A stretch of DNA of 64,000 bases, taken from NCBI RefSeq assembly GCF_017639205.1, contig NZ_CP071139.1:2046001-2110000 (forward strand), given 5' to 3'. Below are positions 1-8,459 of this stretch, piece after piece; the first letter of the stretch is position 1; each line of letters begins with the position of its first letter. Origin of the DNA: Streptomyces nojiriensis. Its GTDB lineage: Bacteria > Actinomycetota > Actinomycetes > Streptomycetales > Streptomycetaceae. Made by a program: the position numbers and the translations under genes. The notes under the pieces were generated by a model, which saw only the letters and a program-made list of their open reading frames with translations, ran no database searches and was not told where the DNA came from.

Positions 1-1
1 G

Positions 2-892
2 CTGGAGACGCGGATGGTCGTCGCGGTCGGCGCGTTCGGCGCCACGGTCTGGCTGTCGGCGATGGCCGTGGAGCTCGCCGCGATGGCGATCGGGCATCCT
101 CTGGGTGCGGACCACTTGCTGCCGTTCGTACCCGGGCGCTGGGCCGCCGCGCTGCTCGTGCCCGTGCCGTTGGCCGTACTCATCACCATCGTGGTCCTGC
201 TCGGCGAGTTGATCACCACGGCCGCCACCCGCCTGCTCGGCCCGTCCGCCGCCGAACGGCTGACCGCGCTGGAGGCACGCACGGAGCAGCTGCTGGAGCG
301 CACCCGCATCGCGCGGGAACTGCACGACTCCATCGGGCACGCGCTCACCGTGGCCGTCGTGCAGGCGGGGGCGGCGCGCGCGGCGGGTGATCCCGCCTTC
401 ACCGATCGGGCGCTGTGCGCGATCGAGGAGACGGGCCGGGCCGCGCTGGAGGATCTGGAGCGGGTGCTGGGGGTGCTGCGGGAGTCGGGGCAGCCGCCGT
501 CGCAGTGGCCGACGCTGGCGGAGGCCGACCGGCTCCTGGAGTCGGCCCGGGCCTCCGGTTCCGTCGTGGACGCGCAACTGACGGGGCCGCTGGAGAAGTT
601 GCCGGAGCGGGTCACCCGGGAGGGTTACCGGATCCTGCAGGAGGCGCTGACCAACGTACTGCGGCATTGCGGCCCGGTGCCGGTGCGCGTTCGGGTGGAG
701 ATGACCGCGGGCCGGCTGGACCTGGAGGTGACCAACCCGCTGCCGGAACGCCCCGTGGTCACGCTCGGCGGCGGCAGCGGCCTGCGCGGGATCCGGGAGC
801 GGGCCGCACTCCTCGGCGGAGAAGCCGAATCCGGGCTGTACGAGGGCGGTTGGAGAGTGCGCGCCCGGCTGCCGCTGGAGCGAATACGCTGA
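2..892 (+). CDS. Sensor histidine kinase, NarL/DesK type (5' partial)
   Basis: Membrane sensor kinase that phosphorylates the response regulator encoded 4 bp downstream. The frame is open to the first base of the window, so the true start probably lies outside; ATG at 14 is only the first in-window start. Counting from that ATG, hydrophobic segments at about 5-27 and 45-70 are followed by a HisKA_3 dimerisation/phosphoacceptor motif RELHDSIGH (His104) and a HATPase_c domain with ALTNVLRHCG and a glycine-rich GGGSGLRGIRERA near the end. The short sensor region and HisKA_3 type are typical of actinomycete NarL-family kinases. The stimulus cannot be told from sequence. Confidence 0.9.
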   Translation: METRMVVAVGAFGATVWLSAMAVELAAMAIGHPLGADHLLPFVPGRWAAALLVPVPLAVLITIVVLLGELITTAATRLLGPSAAERLTALEARTEQLLERTRIARELHDSIGHALTVAVVQAGAARAAGDPAFTDRALCAIEETGRAALEDLERVLGVLRESGQPPSQWPTLAEADRLLESARASGSVVDAQLTGPLEKLPERVTREGYRILQEALTNVLRHCGPVPVRVRVEMTAGRLDLEVTNPLPERPVVTLGGGSGLRGIRERAALLGGEAESGLYEGGWRVRARLPLERIR

Positions 893-896
893 CCGG

Positions 897-1547
897 ATGC
901 CGGTTACCGTACTGCTCGTCGACGACGAACCCCTGGTGCGTGCGGGTCTGCGCGCCGTCCTGGATGCCCAGCCCGACATCGAGGTGGTGGGTGAGGCGGC
1001 CGACGGGGCCTCCGTGATCCCGCTGGTCCGGCAGTTGCGGCCGGATGTGGTGGCGATGGACGTGCGGATGCCGCTCCTCGACGGGATCGAGGCGACCCGT
1101 GCGGTGCTGCGCACGGTGGACTCCCCTCCGAAGGTCCTCGTGGTGACCACGTTCGAGAACGACGAGTACGTCTACCAGGCGCTGCGGGCGGGAGCGGACG
1201 GGTTCCTGCTGAAGCGGGCCCGGCCTTCGGAGATCGTGCACGCGGTACGGCTGGTGGCGGAGGGCGAGACGCTGCTCTTCCCGGCGGCCGTGCGGGCCCT
1301 GGCCGCGGAGTACGGGAACCGGCAGGCCCGGGCGGCGCTGCAGCGAGCCGCCCTGACCGAGCGGGAGGAGGCGGTCCTGCGGCTGATGGCGCGGGGGCTC
1401 ACCAACGTGGAGATCGCCGCCGAGCTGATCATCGGCACGGAGACGGTCAAGTCCCACGTCAGCGCGATCCTGGCGAAGCTGGGGGCGCGGGACCGGACGC
1501 AGGCGGTGATCACGGCGTACGAGTCGGGGTTCGTCTCCCCCGCATGA
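897..1547 (+). CDS. NarL/FixJ-family response regulator
   Basis: DNA-binding response regulator of 216 aa, cognate partner of the kinase just upstream (4-bp gap, so probably translationally coupled). The N-terminal receiver domain has the acidic pocket D9/D10, phosphoacceptor Asp55 in VVAMDVRMPLLDG, and Lys106. The C-terminal LuxR-type helix-turn-helix begins at LTEREEAVLRLMARG (about residue 153) and contains TVKSHVSAILAKLGARDRTQAV. Length and architecture are normal for the family. Target genes are unknown. Confidence 0.95.
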   Translation: MPVTVLLVDDEPLVRAGLRAVLDAQPDIEVVGEAADGASVIPLVRQLRPDVVAMDVRMPLLDGIEATRAVLRTVDSPPKVLVVTTFENDEYVYQALRAGADGFLLKRARPSEIVHAVRLVAEGETLLFPAAVRALAAEYGNRQARAALQRAALTEREEAVLRLMARGLTNVEIAAELIIGTETVKSHVSAILAKLGARDRTQAVITAYESGFVSPA

Positions 1548-1647
1548 GGGAAGGTCTGCTTCCGGCCGATGGGGGGCTGCTTCTCGCCGACGCACCGGGT
1601 GGGCAGTACGATCCGGCTGACAAGCTCGCTACCTGGGAGGACACACG

Positions 1648-2802
1648 TTGGGGCAGCTGACCGGCGGGGACCCCTCTCTGCTCCGGCGGATCAATTCCGC
1701 CGTGGTGCTGCGCGCGCTGCGGACGGCCGGATCGCCTACCCTCACCGACCTCACACGGCTGACCGGGCTCTCCCGGCCGACCGTCGAGGGTGTCGTGGAG
1801 GGGCTGATCGCGACCGGTCTCGTCGTCGAGGCGGACGCGGAGGAGGGCGCGCGACGGCAGGGCCGCCCGGCCAGGCGGTTCCGCTTCCGGACCGAGGCGG
1901 GGCACCTGCTGGGCATCGAGATCGGCTCGCACCGGATCGCGGTGCTGCTGTCCGGGCTGGACGGCCGTGTCATCGGTGCCGGTACCAAGGACGTCGCGGA
2001 GACGGCGTCCGCCGATGAGCGGCTGGAGCGGGTACGGGCGGCCGTCGCCGATCTGCTGCGCCGCGCCGGGGTGCCACGGGACTCGCTGCGGGCGGTCGGC
2101 GTCGGCAGCCCCGGGATCGTGGAGGCGGACGGCACGGTCCGCCTGGGCACCGCACTGCCCGGCTGGACCGGGCTGCCGCTCGGGGAACGGCTGCGGCGCT
2201 CGTTCCGCTGCCCGGTCCAGGTGGAGAACGACGCCAATGCGGCAGCGGTCGCCGAGCACTGGAAGGGCGCCGCGCGGGACACCGGCGACATGGTGTTCGT
2301 GATGGCCGGGCTCAGCCCCGGCGCCGGCTCGCTGATCGGCGGCAGGCTGCACCGGGGCTTCGGCGGGGCGGCCGGCGAGATCGGCGCCCTGCACCTGCTG
2401 GGCCGCGAGGTCACGCCCGAGCGGTTGCTGTCGACCACCGGTGAGCCGCTGCATCCGCTGGACGAAGCCGCGGTCGCCGAGGTCTTCGCGAAGGCCAAGC
2501 GGGGCGACGAGCGTGCGGTCGCCGCCGTGGAGCGGTTCCTGCAGCGGCTGGTGCACGACGTGGCGGCCCTGGTCCTGGCGATGGATCCGGAGCTGGTGGT
2601 CGTCGGCGGCTGGGCGGCCGGTCTGGACGGGGTCCTGGAGCCCCTCCGCCAGGAGCTGGAGCGCTACTGCCTGCGCCCGCCGAGGGTGGCCCAGTCCATG
2701 CTCGGCGAGGCCGCGGTGGCGACCGGCGCCCTCCGGCTCGCGCTGGACCACGTCGAGGAGGAGCTCTTCGCGGTGGAGAAGACGGTCACGGCCCGCCGCT
2801 GA
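1648..2802 (+). CDS. ROK-family transcriptional repressor
   Basis: 384-aa sugar-responsive type regulator: N-terminal winged HTH (about residues 25-65, LTDLTRLTGLSRPTVEGVVE) fused to a ROK kinase-like domain with VGSPGIVE and VENDANAAAVAEHW. The phosphate-1 loop reads GIEIGSHRIA rather than the GxDIGGTK of true sugar kinases, and no CxCGxxGCxE zinc motif is seen, so it is a NagC/XylR-like regulator, not a glucokinase. Start is TTG at 1648, chosen because GGGAGG lies 7 bp upstream. It ends before a strong bidirectional hairpin. No sugar operon is adjacent, so the ligand is unknown. Confidence 0.9.
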   Translation: MGQLTGGDPSLLRRINSAVVLRALRTAGSPTLTDLTRLTGLSRPTVEGVVEGLIATGLVVEADAEEGARRQGRPARRFRFRTEAGHLLGIEIGSHRIAVLLSGLDGRVIGAGTKDVAETASADERLERVRAAVADLLRRAGVPRDSLRAVGVGSPGIVEADGTVRLGTALPGWTGLPLGERLRRSFRCPVQVENDANAAAVAEHWKGAARDTGDMVFVMAGLSPGAGSLIGGRLHRGFGGAAGEIGALHLLGREVTPERLLSTTGEPLHPLDEAAVAEVFAKAKRGDERAVAAVERFLQRLVHDVAALVLAMDPELVVVGGWAAGLDGVLEPLRQELERYCLRPPRVAQSMLGEAAVATGALRLALDHVEEELFAVEKTVTARR

Positions 2803-2823
2803 CCACGCCCTGCACCCTCCCCC

Positions 2824-2885
2824 GTACACACGGCTACGGCCCGGCCCCCAGCCACCGCTGAGGACCGGGCCGTAGCCGTGTGTAC
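2824..2885. terminator. Bidirectional hairpin terminator
   Basis: Perfect 21-bp inverted repeat: 2824-2844 pairs with 2865-2885 across a 20-nt loop. It lies between the convergent ROK (+) and GntR (-) genes and lacks a long T tract, as is common for Streptomyces terminators. Confidence 0.85.
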
Positions 2886-2926
2886 ACGCTCAGGAGGATC
2901 GGGAACCGGAGCCGGCCCCTGACGGG

Positions 2927-3697
2927 TCAGGAGGCGACGCGCGGCTCGTGGGTGATCTCGACGTTGCCCGAGTCACCGAAGGTGAGGCGGCAGGTGTCCG
3001 CGCGGTAGGTGGCCACCGAGACCGCCGCCGTGCCCGCGGCGGTGAAGTAGCGCGTGGTGACCACGAGCACGGGGGCGCCCGGCAGGCGGTCCAGTTCCTT
3101 GGCGTCGTCGGCGCGGGCGGAGCCGAGCTCCACCGAGCGGTCCTGGCCGTCGAGCACCAGCCGCTGCAGTTCGCGCAGCACGGCGCGGGCGCGGGCCGGT
3201 CCGGCCGGGGCCTCGATGGCGGGGAGTCCGGGCACCGACGCGGCGGGGACGTAGAGCAGTTCGGCGGCGACGGCCTGGCCGTGGGTGACCCGGGTCCGGC
3301 GCACCGTGTGCACCGGCTGGTCGGCGGCGAAGGCGCCACCGGTACCGAGGAGTTTCAGCACCGCGGCCGTCGGCAGGGTCTCGGCCGCGTCGAGCGGCTC
3401 CCAGCCGTCGACGCTCTCACCGGGCCAACTGTGCTGAGCGCTGCCCACGGCGACACCGACGCGCGGCGGGGCGACGGTGGTACCCACGCCGCGGCGACGC
3501 TGCAGCCGGCCTTCCAGCTCCAGTTGCTCCAGCGCCTGACGCAGGGTCGCACGGGCGACACCGAAACGGGCCGCGAGCTCACGCTCGTTGGGCAGCACCT
3601 CACCCACGGCGAAGTCCTGGTCGAGCGCCTCGCTGAGGACGGTCTTGAGGTGCCAGTACTTCGGCTCCGGTGCCGTTTCGAGCTGCGTGGTCCCCAC
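2927..3697 (-). CDS. GntR-family regulator with UTRA domain
   Basis: 256-aa HutC/FarR-type transcription factor. Winged HTH at about residues 15-78 (ELAARFGVARATLRQALEQLELEGRL), followed by a UTRA ligand-binding domain to the C-terminus. Start is GTG at 3697 because AGGAGG (3705-3710) is placed 7 bp ahead; an in-frame ATG at 3715 would put that ribosome site inside the gene. It is divergent from the hydrolase gene at 3986. The UTRA domain implies a small effector (sugar, amino acid or fatty acid type), not identifiable here. Confidence 0.9.
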   Translation of the reverse strand: MGTTQLETAPEPKYWHLKTVLSEALDQDFAVGEVLPNERELAARFGVARATLRQALEQLELEGRLQRRRGVGTTVAPPRVGVAVGSAQHSWPGESVDGWEPLDAAETLPTAAVLKLLGTGGAFAADQPVHTVRRTRVTHGQAVAAELLYVPAASVPGLPAIEAPAGPARARAVLRELQRLVLDGQDRSVELGSARADDAKELDRLPGAPVLVVTTRYFTAAGTAAVSVATYRADTCRLTFGDSGNVEITHEPRVAS

Positions 3698-3985
3698 CCT
3701 GACTCCTCCTGCCATCGCTGCACTCGCCGTGTGTTTCAGCGGCAGTTCCGCGCCTTTGTTTATTAAAGGTTCCTGCACTATCCCTGCGACGATAGGACGG
3801 CGCACCCCCTTGGTCAAGACCAATGCTCATACCTTTGCCGGGCAGAACGGGCATACGTATCAAGCCGTTCATGGGATGTTCTCGTACGCACGGAAGGCTT
3901 GTAGTCAAGGGCTACCGGACGGTAATCATGGCGGTAGGCACTACTGACATCCTGTCTCGCACGCGTCCAACCGACGAGGAGCAGC
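3698..3985. promoter_or_regulatory. Divergent GntR/hydrolase promoter region with AT-rich inverted repeat
   Basis: 288-bp intergenic region. An unusually AT-rich stretch at 3753-3769 reads CCTTT-GTTTATT-AAAGG, a 5-bp inverted repeat with TAATAA on the minus strand that could be the GntR -10 and/or an autoregulatory operator. The hydrolase has its own GAGGAG ribosome site just before 3986. Assignment of an operator is inference. Confidence 0.4.
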
Positions 3986-4837
3986 ATGACCGCCACGGTC
4001 TCCTTCACGATCGATTCGCCGCTCGGCCCCCGCCCCACCACCGTCGCCTACGAGCGCAAAGGCGCCGGTGAACCGCTTCTCCTGCTGCACGGCATAGGCC
4101 ATCACCTCCAGGCCTGGCACCCGGTGATCGACATCCTGGCCGCCGAGCACGACGTGATCGCCGTCGACCTGCCCGGCTTCGGCGCCTCGGAGCCCCTGCC
4201 CAAGGGCGTTCCGTACTCCCTGGGCACCGTGGCTCCGGCCCTCGGGGCGCTCTGCGCGGCCCTCGGCGTCGAGCGCCCGCACGTCGCGGGCAATTCGCTC
4301 GGCGGTCTGCTCGCCCTCGAGATGGGCCGGAGCGACCTCGTCCGTTCCGTCACCGCCCTCTCCCCCGCAGGGTTCTGGACCGAGGCCGAACGCCGGTACG
4401 CCTTCGCCACCCTCCTCGCGATGCGTGCCGGCGCCAAGGCGCTGCCCCTGCCCGCCGTACGACGGCTCTCGCGCACCGCCGCCGGCCGCGCCGCGCTCAC
4501 CGGCACCATCTACGCCCGCCCGTCCCGCCGCCCGGCCGAGGCGGTCGTCGCCGAGACCCTCGCCCTGCGCGATGCCACCGGCTTCGAGGACACCCTGGCC
4601 GCGGGCGGCTCCGTACGGTTCACCGACGACGTGCCCGGCCTGCCGGTCACCATCGCCTGGGGCACCCGCGACCGGCTGCTGCTGCGCCGCCAGGGCATCC
4701 GCGCCAAGCACACCGTCCCCGGCGCCCGACTGGTCCGGCTCCCGGGCTGCGGCCACGTCCCGATGAACGACGATCCGGCCCTCGTGTCCCGGGTGGTGCT
4801 CGACACGGCCCGCAGCGTGCGTCCCGTGGCGGCCTGA
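3986..4837 (+). CDS. Alpha/beta-fold hydrolase
   Basis: 283-aa soluble alpha/beta hydrolase. Oxyanion-hole LLLLHGIGHHLQAW, nucleophile elbow GNSLGG (Ser104), acid Asp229 in WGTRDR, and His257 in GCGHVPM give a complete Ser-Asp-His triad in the right order. GAGGAG precedes the ATG by about 5 bp. The natural ester or C-C substrate cannot be predicted; the family includes esterases, epoxide hydrolases and haloperoxidase-like proteins. Its divergent GntR neighbour is a likely regulator. Confidence 0.88.
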   Translation: MTATVSFTIDSPLGPRPTTVAYERKGAGEPLLLLHGIGHHLQAWHPVIDILAAEHDVIAVDLPGFGASEPLPKGVPYSLGTVAPALGALCAALGVERPHVAGNSLGGLLALEMGRSDLVRSVTALSPAGFWTEAERRYAFATLLAMRAGAKALPLPAVRRLSRTAAGRAALTGTIYARPSRRPAEAVVAETLALRDATGFEDTLAAGGSVRFTDDVPGLPVTIAWGTRDRLLLRRQGIRAKHTVPGARLVRLPGCGHVPMNDDPALVSRVVLDTARSVRPVAA

Positions 4838-4841
4838 TAGG

Positions 4842-4858
4842 CCGTCCGGACCGGACGG
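4842..4858. terminator. Short hairpin after hydrolase gene
   Basis: CCGTCCG-GAC-CGGACGG, 7-bp stem and 3-nt loop, starting 4 bp after the hydrolase stop codon. Confidence 0.5.
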
Positions 4859-5023
4859 GATCCCGGATCGGCCGAGGCGACGGAATCGGCCAAACACCTG
4901 AACAGATGAACGAATGAGCGGCTGACGGCTGTTCATCCGCGGTTCGCGTGGGCGACGCGGCCGGGCCGGTGTGCAGCGGCACGCTGGTCCGACCCGTCCT
5001 CGCCGGCCCCAGGAGACGTACCG

Positions 5024-6592
5024 ATGGCATCGATCCCGCACACCCGACGGTCCCTCATCGGCGGTTCCCTCGCCCTGTCCTCAGCGCTGATCGCCGCCCC
5101 GGCGCTCGCCGCCCCCGCCTTCGCCCGCTCCGGCCGGCCCGGCGCGCTCTGGGGCGTCCAGTCCGGCGAGATCACCGCCCACTCGGCCACCGTGTGGACC
5201 CGTTCCGACCGCCTGGCGCGGATGTACGTCGAGACCTCCCCGAGCGAGGCGTTCCGCTACGCCGTACGACGCCACCGCGGTCCGCTGCTCGGCCCGTCGA
5301 GCGATTTCACCGGAACCACCGTGCTGCGCGATCTGCCGCCCGGCCAGCAGATCCACTACCGGGTCGTCCTGACCGACCCCGACGACCCCCGCCGCAGCTC
5401 CCCGCCGGTCCACGGCACCTTCCGCACCACCCCCGTCTCCCGCCGCCACGACGTGCGCTTCCTGTGGTCCGGCGACCTGGCGGGCCAGGGCTGGGGCATC
5501 AACCCCGACCTCGGCGGCTACCGCGTCTTCGAGGAGATGCGACTGCGCAACCCCGACTTCTTCCTCTTCAGCGGGGACACGATCTACGCCGACGGTCCGA
5601 TCAAGCCCACCGCCCCGCTGCGCGACGGCAGCCTCTGGCGCAACGTCACCACCGAGGAGAAGGCGAAGGTCGCCGAGACGCTCGACGAGTTCCGCGGGAA
5701 CTTCCGCTACAACCTGCTCGACCACAATCTGCTCGGCTTCAACGCCCAAGTGCCGGTCCTCGCCCAGTGGGACGACCACGAGGTGCGCAACAACTGGTAC
5801 CCCGGCCAGCTCATCGACGACCCCCGCTACACCGTCAAGGAGGCCGACACCCTCGCCGCCCGCGCCCGCCAGGCCTTCGGCGAGTACTTCCCCGTCACCG
5901 ACCTGCGCGGAGGCCGCGCCGAGGGCCGGATGTACCGGGTGATGCGGTACGGCCCGCTGCTCGACGTCTTCGTGCTCGACATGCGCACCTACCGCAACGC
6001 CAACTCCCCGGGCACCCAGGCCGAGGACCCCATCGGCATCCTCGGCCCCGAGCAGCTGGCCTGGATCAAGCGCGAGCTGTCCCGCTCCCGCGCCACCTGG
6101 AAGGTCATCGCCGCCGACATGCCCCTGGGCATCGTCGTCCCCGACGGGGCCGCGAACTTCGAAGCCGTCGCCCAGGGCGACCCGGGCGCTCCGCTGGGCC
6201 GCGAGCTCCAGATCGCCGAGCTCCTGCGGCACATCAAGCTCCAGCGCATCACGGGCACCGTCTGGGTCACGGCCGACGTCCACTACACCGCCGCGAACCA
6301 CTACGCGCCCGAGCGGGCGGCCTTCACCGACTTCGCTCCGTTCTGGGAGTTCGTGTCCGGCCCGATCGGCGCCGGCGGCTTCCCGGCCGGGCGGCTCGAT
6401 GCCACCTTCGGCCCGGAGACGGCGTACGTACAGTCGGCTCCCTTCGCCAACATGTCACCGTCCGAGAACCCTCCGTACTACGGCGAGGTCGACATCGACG
6501 GCGGCAGCGGGGAACTCACCGTCCGCCTGCGCCGCCAGGGAGGGGTCGTACTCTTCACCCGGACGCTCCAGCCCGGGCGCGTGGGCCAGTGA
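5024..6592 (+). CDS. phoD: Tat-exported alkaline phosphatase D family protein
   Basis: 522-aa secreted metallophosphoesterase releasing phosphate from phosphodiesters/monoesters outside the cell. The N-terminus TRRSLIGGSLALSSALIAA followed by AAPALAAPAFA is a twin-arginine signal peptide. A PhoD N-terminal beta domain (about 40-135) precedes the metal-binding core with WSGDLAGQG, FSGDTIYADG, QWDDHEVRNNW and ADVHYTAANHY, the PhoD Ca/Fe-site signature. AGGAGA lies 7 bp before the ATG. No PHO box was recognised by eye upstream; PhoP control would be expected for the family in Streptomyces. The symbol is by family, since genomes often carry paralogues. Confidence 0.9.
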   Translation: MASIPHTRRSLIGGSLALSSALIAAPALAAPAFARSGRPGALWGVQSGEITAHSATVWTRSDRLARMYVETSPSEAFRYAVRRHRGPLLGPSSDFTGTTVLRDLPPGQQIHYRVVLTDPDDPRRSSPPVHGTFRTTPVSRRHDVRFLWSGDLAGQGWGINPDLGGYRVFEEMRLRNPDFFLFSGDTIYADGPIKPTAPLRDGSLWRNVTTEEKAKVAETLDEFRGNFRYNLLDHNLLGFNAQVPVLAQWDDHEVRNNWYPGQLIDDPRYTVKEADTLAARARQAFGEYFPVTDLRGGRAEGRMYRVMRYGPLLDVFVLDMRTYRNANSPGTQAEDPIGILGPEQLAWIKRELSRSRATWKVIAADMPLGIVVPDGAANFEAVAQGDPGAPLGRELQIAELLRHIKLQRITGTVWVTADVHYTAANHYAPERAAFTDFAPFWEFVSGPIGAGGFPAGRLDATFGPETAYVQSAPFANMSPSENPPYYGEVDIDGGSGELTVRLRRQGGVVLFTRTLQPGRVGQ

Positions 6593-6604
6593 CGCCCGGA
6601 AGCC

Positions 6605-6623
6605 CCGGAGACGGACTCTCCGG
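6605..6623. terminator. Hairpin after phoD-like gene
   Basis: CCGGAGA-CGGAC-TCTCCGG, 7-bp stem with 5-nt loop, 13 bp after the stop. Confidence 0.5.
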
Positions 6624-6737
6624 CCTGCGATCCGGAAATGGCCCCGAAAACTGGGTGAAATCGGCCAGATGGACACTTAACCAGTCGGTCACAGATCGTT
6701 CGTGATCACGCAACACCCCTGCGCCACAGTGGTGTGC

Positions 6738-8222
6738 ATGACTGACCGTAACCCCGCCTCCGCCCACCGTCCCCACCGTCACCACTGGCGCCGCGACGTC
6801 GTCGAACTCGCCGCAATGTTCTGCGCCGTCGCGGTCGCCGACGCCCTCGCCAATCTCGTCGTGCACGGCCCGAGGGGCCCGGTCCTGCTCGTGGCCTCGG
6901 CCGTCGTACTCCTGGTGACGGCGGCCTTCCACACCTGGTGGGCGCGGCGGCACAGCCATGCGCCCCCGCCGGGGAGCACAGCCCCCGGCGCTCCGGAGCC
7001 GCTCCCGTCGACGGGCTCCGGCGCGACCTCGACGGCGAGCGCGACAGCGAGCGCAACCGCGACCGCGACCGCGAGCAGCACCGCCCTCTGGCGGATGCGC
7101 ACGACCGTACGGGACGAGCCGGGCTCCCTGGCCGCCCTCTGCACCGCCCTCGCCCGCAACAGCGTCGACATCCTGACCCTCCAGACGCACCCGCTCCCCG
7201 AGGGCGGCACGGTCGACGAGTTCCTGCTGCGCGCCCCGCAGGAACTGCCCTCCGCCGACCTCGCCCGGGCGATCTCCCGGGCCGGCGGCCACAGCACCTG
7301 GATCGAGCGCGCCGACGCCCACGACCTGGTCGACACCCCCACGCGGGTCCTCGGCCTCGCCACCCGCACCGCCCTGGACGCCGCCGAGCTGCCCCTCGCC
7401 CTGCGCCAGCTGCTCGGCCGCTGCACGATCCACTCGATCCCGGCGACCACCCTCTCCGGCCGCCCCAACGCCGGCGCGGACGCCCCGGTCGAGGGGGTCC
7501 TGGAGGCCACGGTCATGCGGCTGCGCGACCCCTCCGGCGGTGCGATCACCGTGGAGCGGCCCTACCTTCCCTTCACCCCGACCGAGTTCGCCCGGGCCCG
7601 CGCCCTCGTCGAGCTCGACGCCCGCCTCGGCCCCCGCGTCCCGCGCAGCCAGGACGTACTGACCCTCCCCGAGGGCAACGAGATCACCGTGCGCCGCGCC
7701 GACGGCTCCGACCGGGCGGCGGCCCGCGCCATGCACGACCGCTGCTCCGAGCGCACGCTGTCGCTGCGCTACCACGGCCCCGTGCACGACGCCGACCGCT
7801 ACCTCGGCCACCTGCTGAGCCCCCGCTTCGGCCGCACCCTCGCCGCGACCACCGCCTCCGGGAAGCTCGTCGCCCTCGGCCACCTGCTGTGGGACGGCGA
7901 CGAGACCGAGGTCGCGCTGCTCATCGAGGACGACTGGCAGCGCCGCGGCATCGGTTCCGAGCTGCTGCGCCGACTCCTCGCCATGGCCGTCGAGGCCGGG
8001 TGCGACAGCGTGTACGCCGTCACCCAGGCCTCCAACACCGGCATGGTCGCCGCCATGCGCGGCCTCGGCCTCCCCCTCGACTACCAGATCGAGGAGGGCA
8101 CCCTGGTGATCACGGCCCGGCTCGACGCCACCCCGGTCAGCTCCCGGCTGCCCTACGAACTCCCCCGCGAACTCCCGCAGGAGCTCCCGCACGAGCAGCC
8201 GGCTCCGCGGCGCCGCCCTTGA
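6738..8222 (+). CDS. Membrane-anchored ACT-GNAT acetyltransferase fusion
   Basis: 494-aa protein with three parts: two N-terminal membrane helices (about 25-43 and 48-66), an Ala/Thr/Ser low-complexity linker, an ACT-like region (RMRTTVRDEPGSLAALCTAL onward, about 120-200) and a C-terminal GNAT domain (about 320-480) with the acetyl-CoA loop QRRGIGSELLRRL. ACT domains usually bind amino acids, so an amino-acid-gated acetyltransferase at the membrane is a reasonable inference. Start ATG 6738 (MTDRN) is chosen over the upstream 6702 codon because it begins the charged segment before helix 1. The C-terminus ends in ELP-type short repeats. Confidence 0.8.
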   Translation: MTDRNPASAHRPHRHHWRRDVVELAAMFCAVAVADALANLVVHGPRGPVLLVASAVVLLVTAAFHTWWARRHSHAPPPGSTAPGAPEPLPSTGSGATSTASATASATATATASSTALWRMRTTVRDEPGSLAALCTALARNSVDILTLQTHPLPEGGTVDEFLLRAPQELPSADLARAISRAGGHSTWIERADAHDLVDTPTRVLGLATRTALDAAELPLALRQLLGRCTIHSIPATTLSGRPNAGADAPVEGVLEATVMRLRDPSGGAITVERPYLPFTPTEFARARALVELDARLGPRVPRSQDVLTLPEGNEITVRRADGSDRAAARAMHDRCSERTLSLRYHGPVHDADRYLGHLLSPRFGRTLAATTASGKLVALGHLLWDGDETEVALLIEDDWQRRGIGSELLRRLLAMAVEAGCDSVYAVTQASNTGMVAAMRGLGLPLDYQIEEGTLVITARLDATPVSSRLPYELPRELPQELPHEQPAPRRRP

Positions 8223-8459
8223 CGATCCGTCCGGACCGGGACCCCGACAGGGTCCCGGCTCCGGCGCGATCCGGCGGAATCCGGCCAAGCTGCGAGCGCC
8301 CCGTCCCCGGCGACCTTCGCCCCGGGTGCGTGAAGTCGCTTGTCCAGCACGGTGGTTGAAGATTCTTCGCACGCATGGCCGACCCCGCTCCGGCCCACGT
8401 CAGCAGTCCGACGGCAATGGGTGATGACGGGAACCCGTCCCGCATACGAAGATGTCCGC

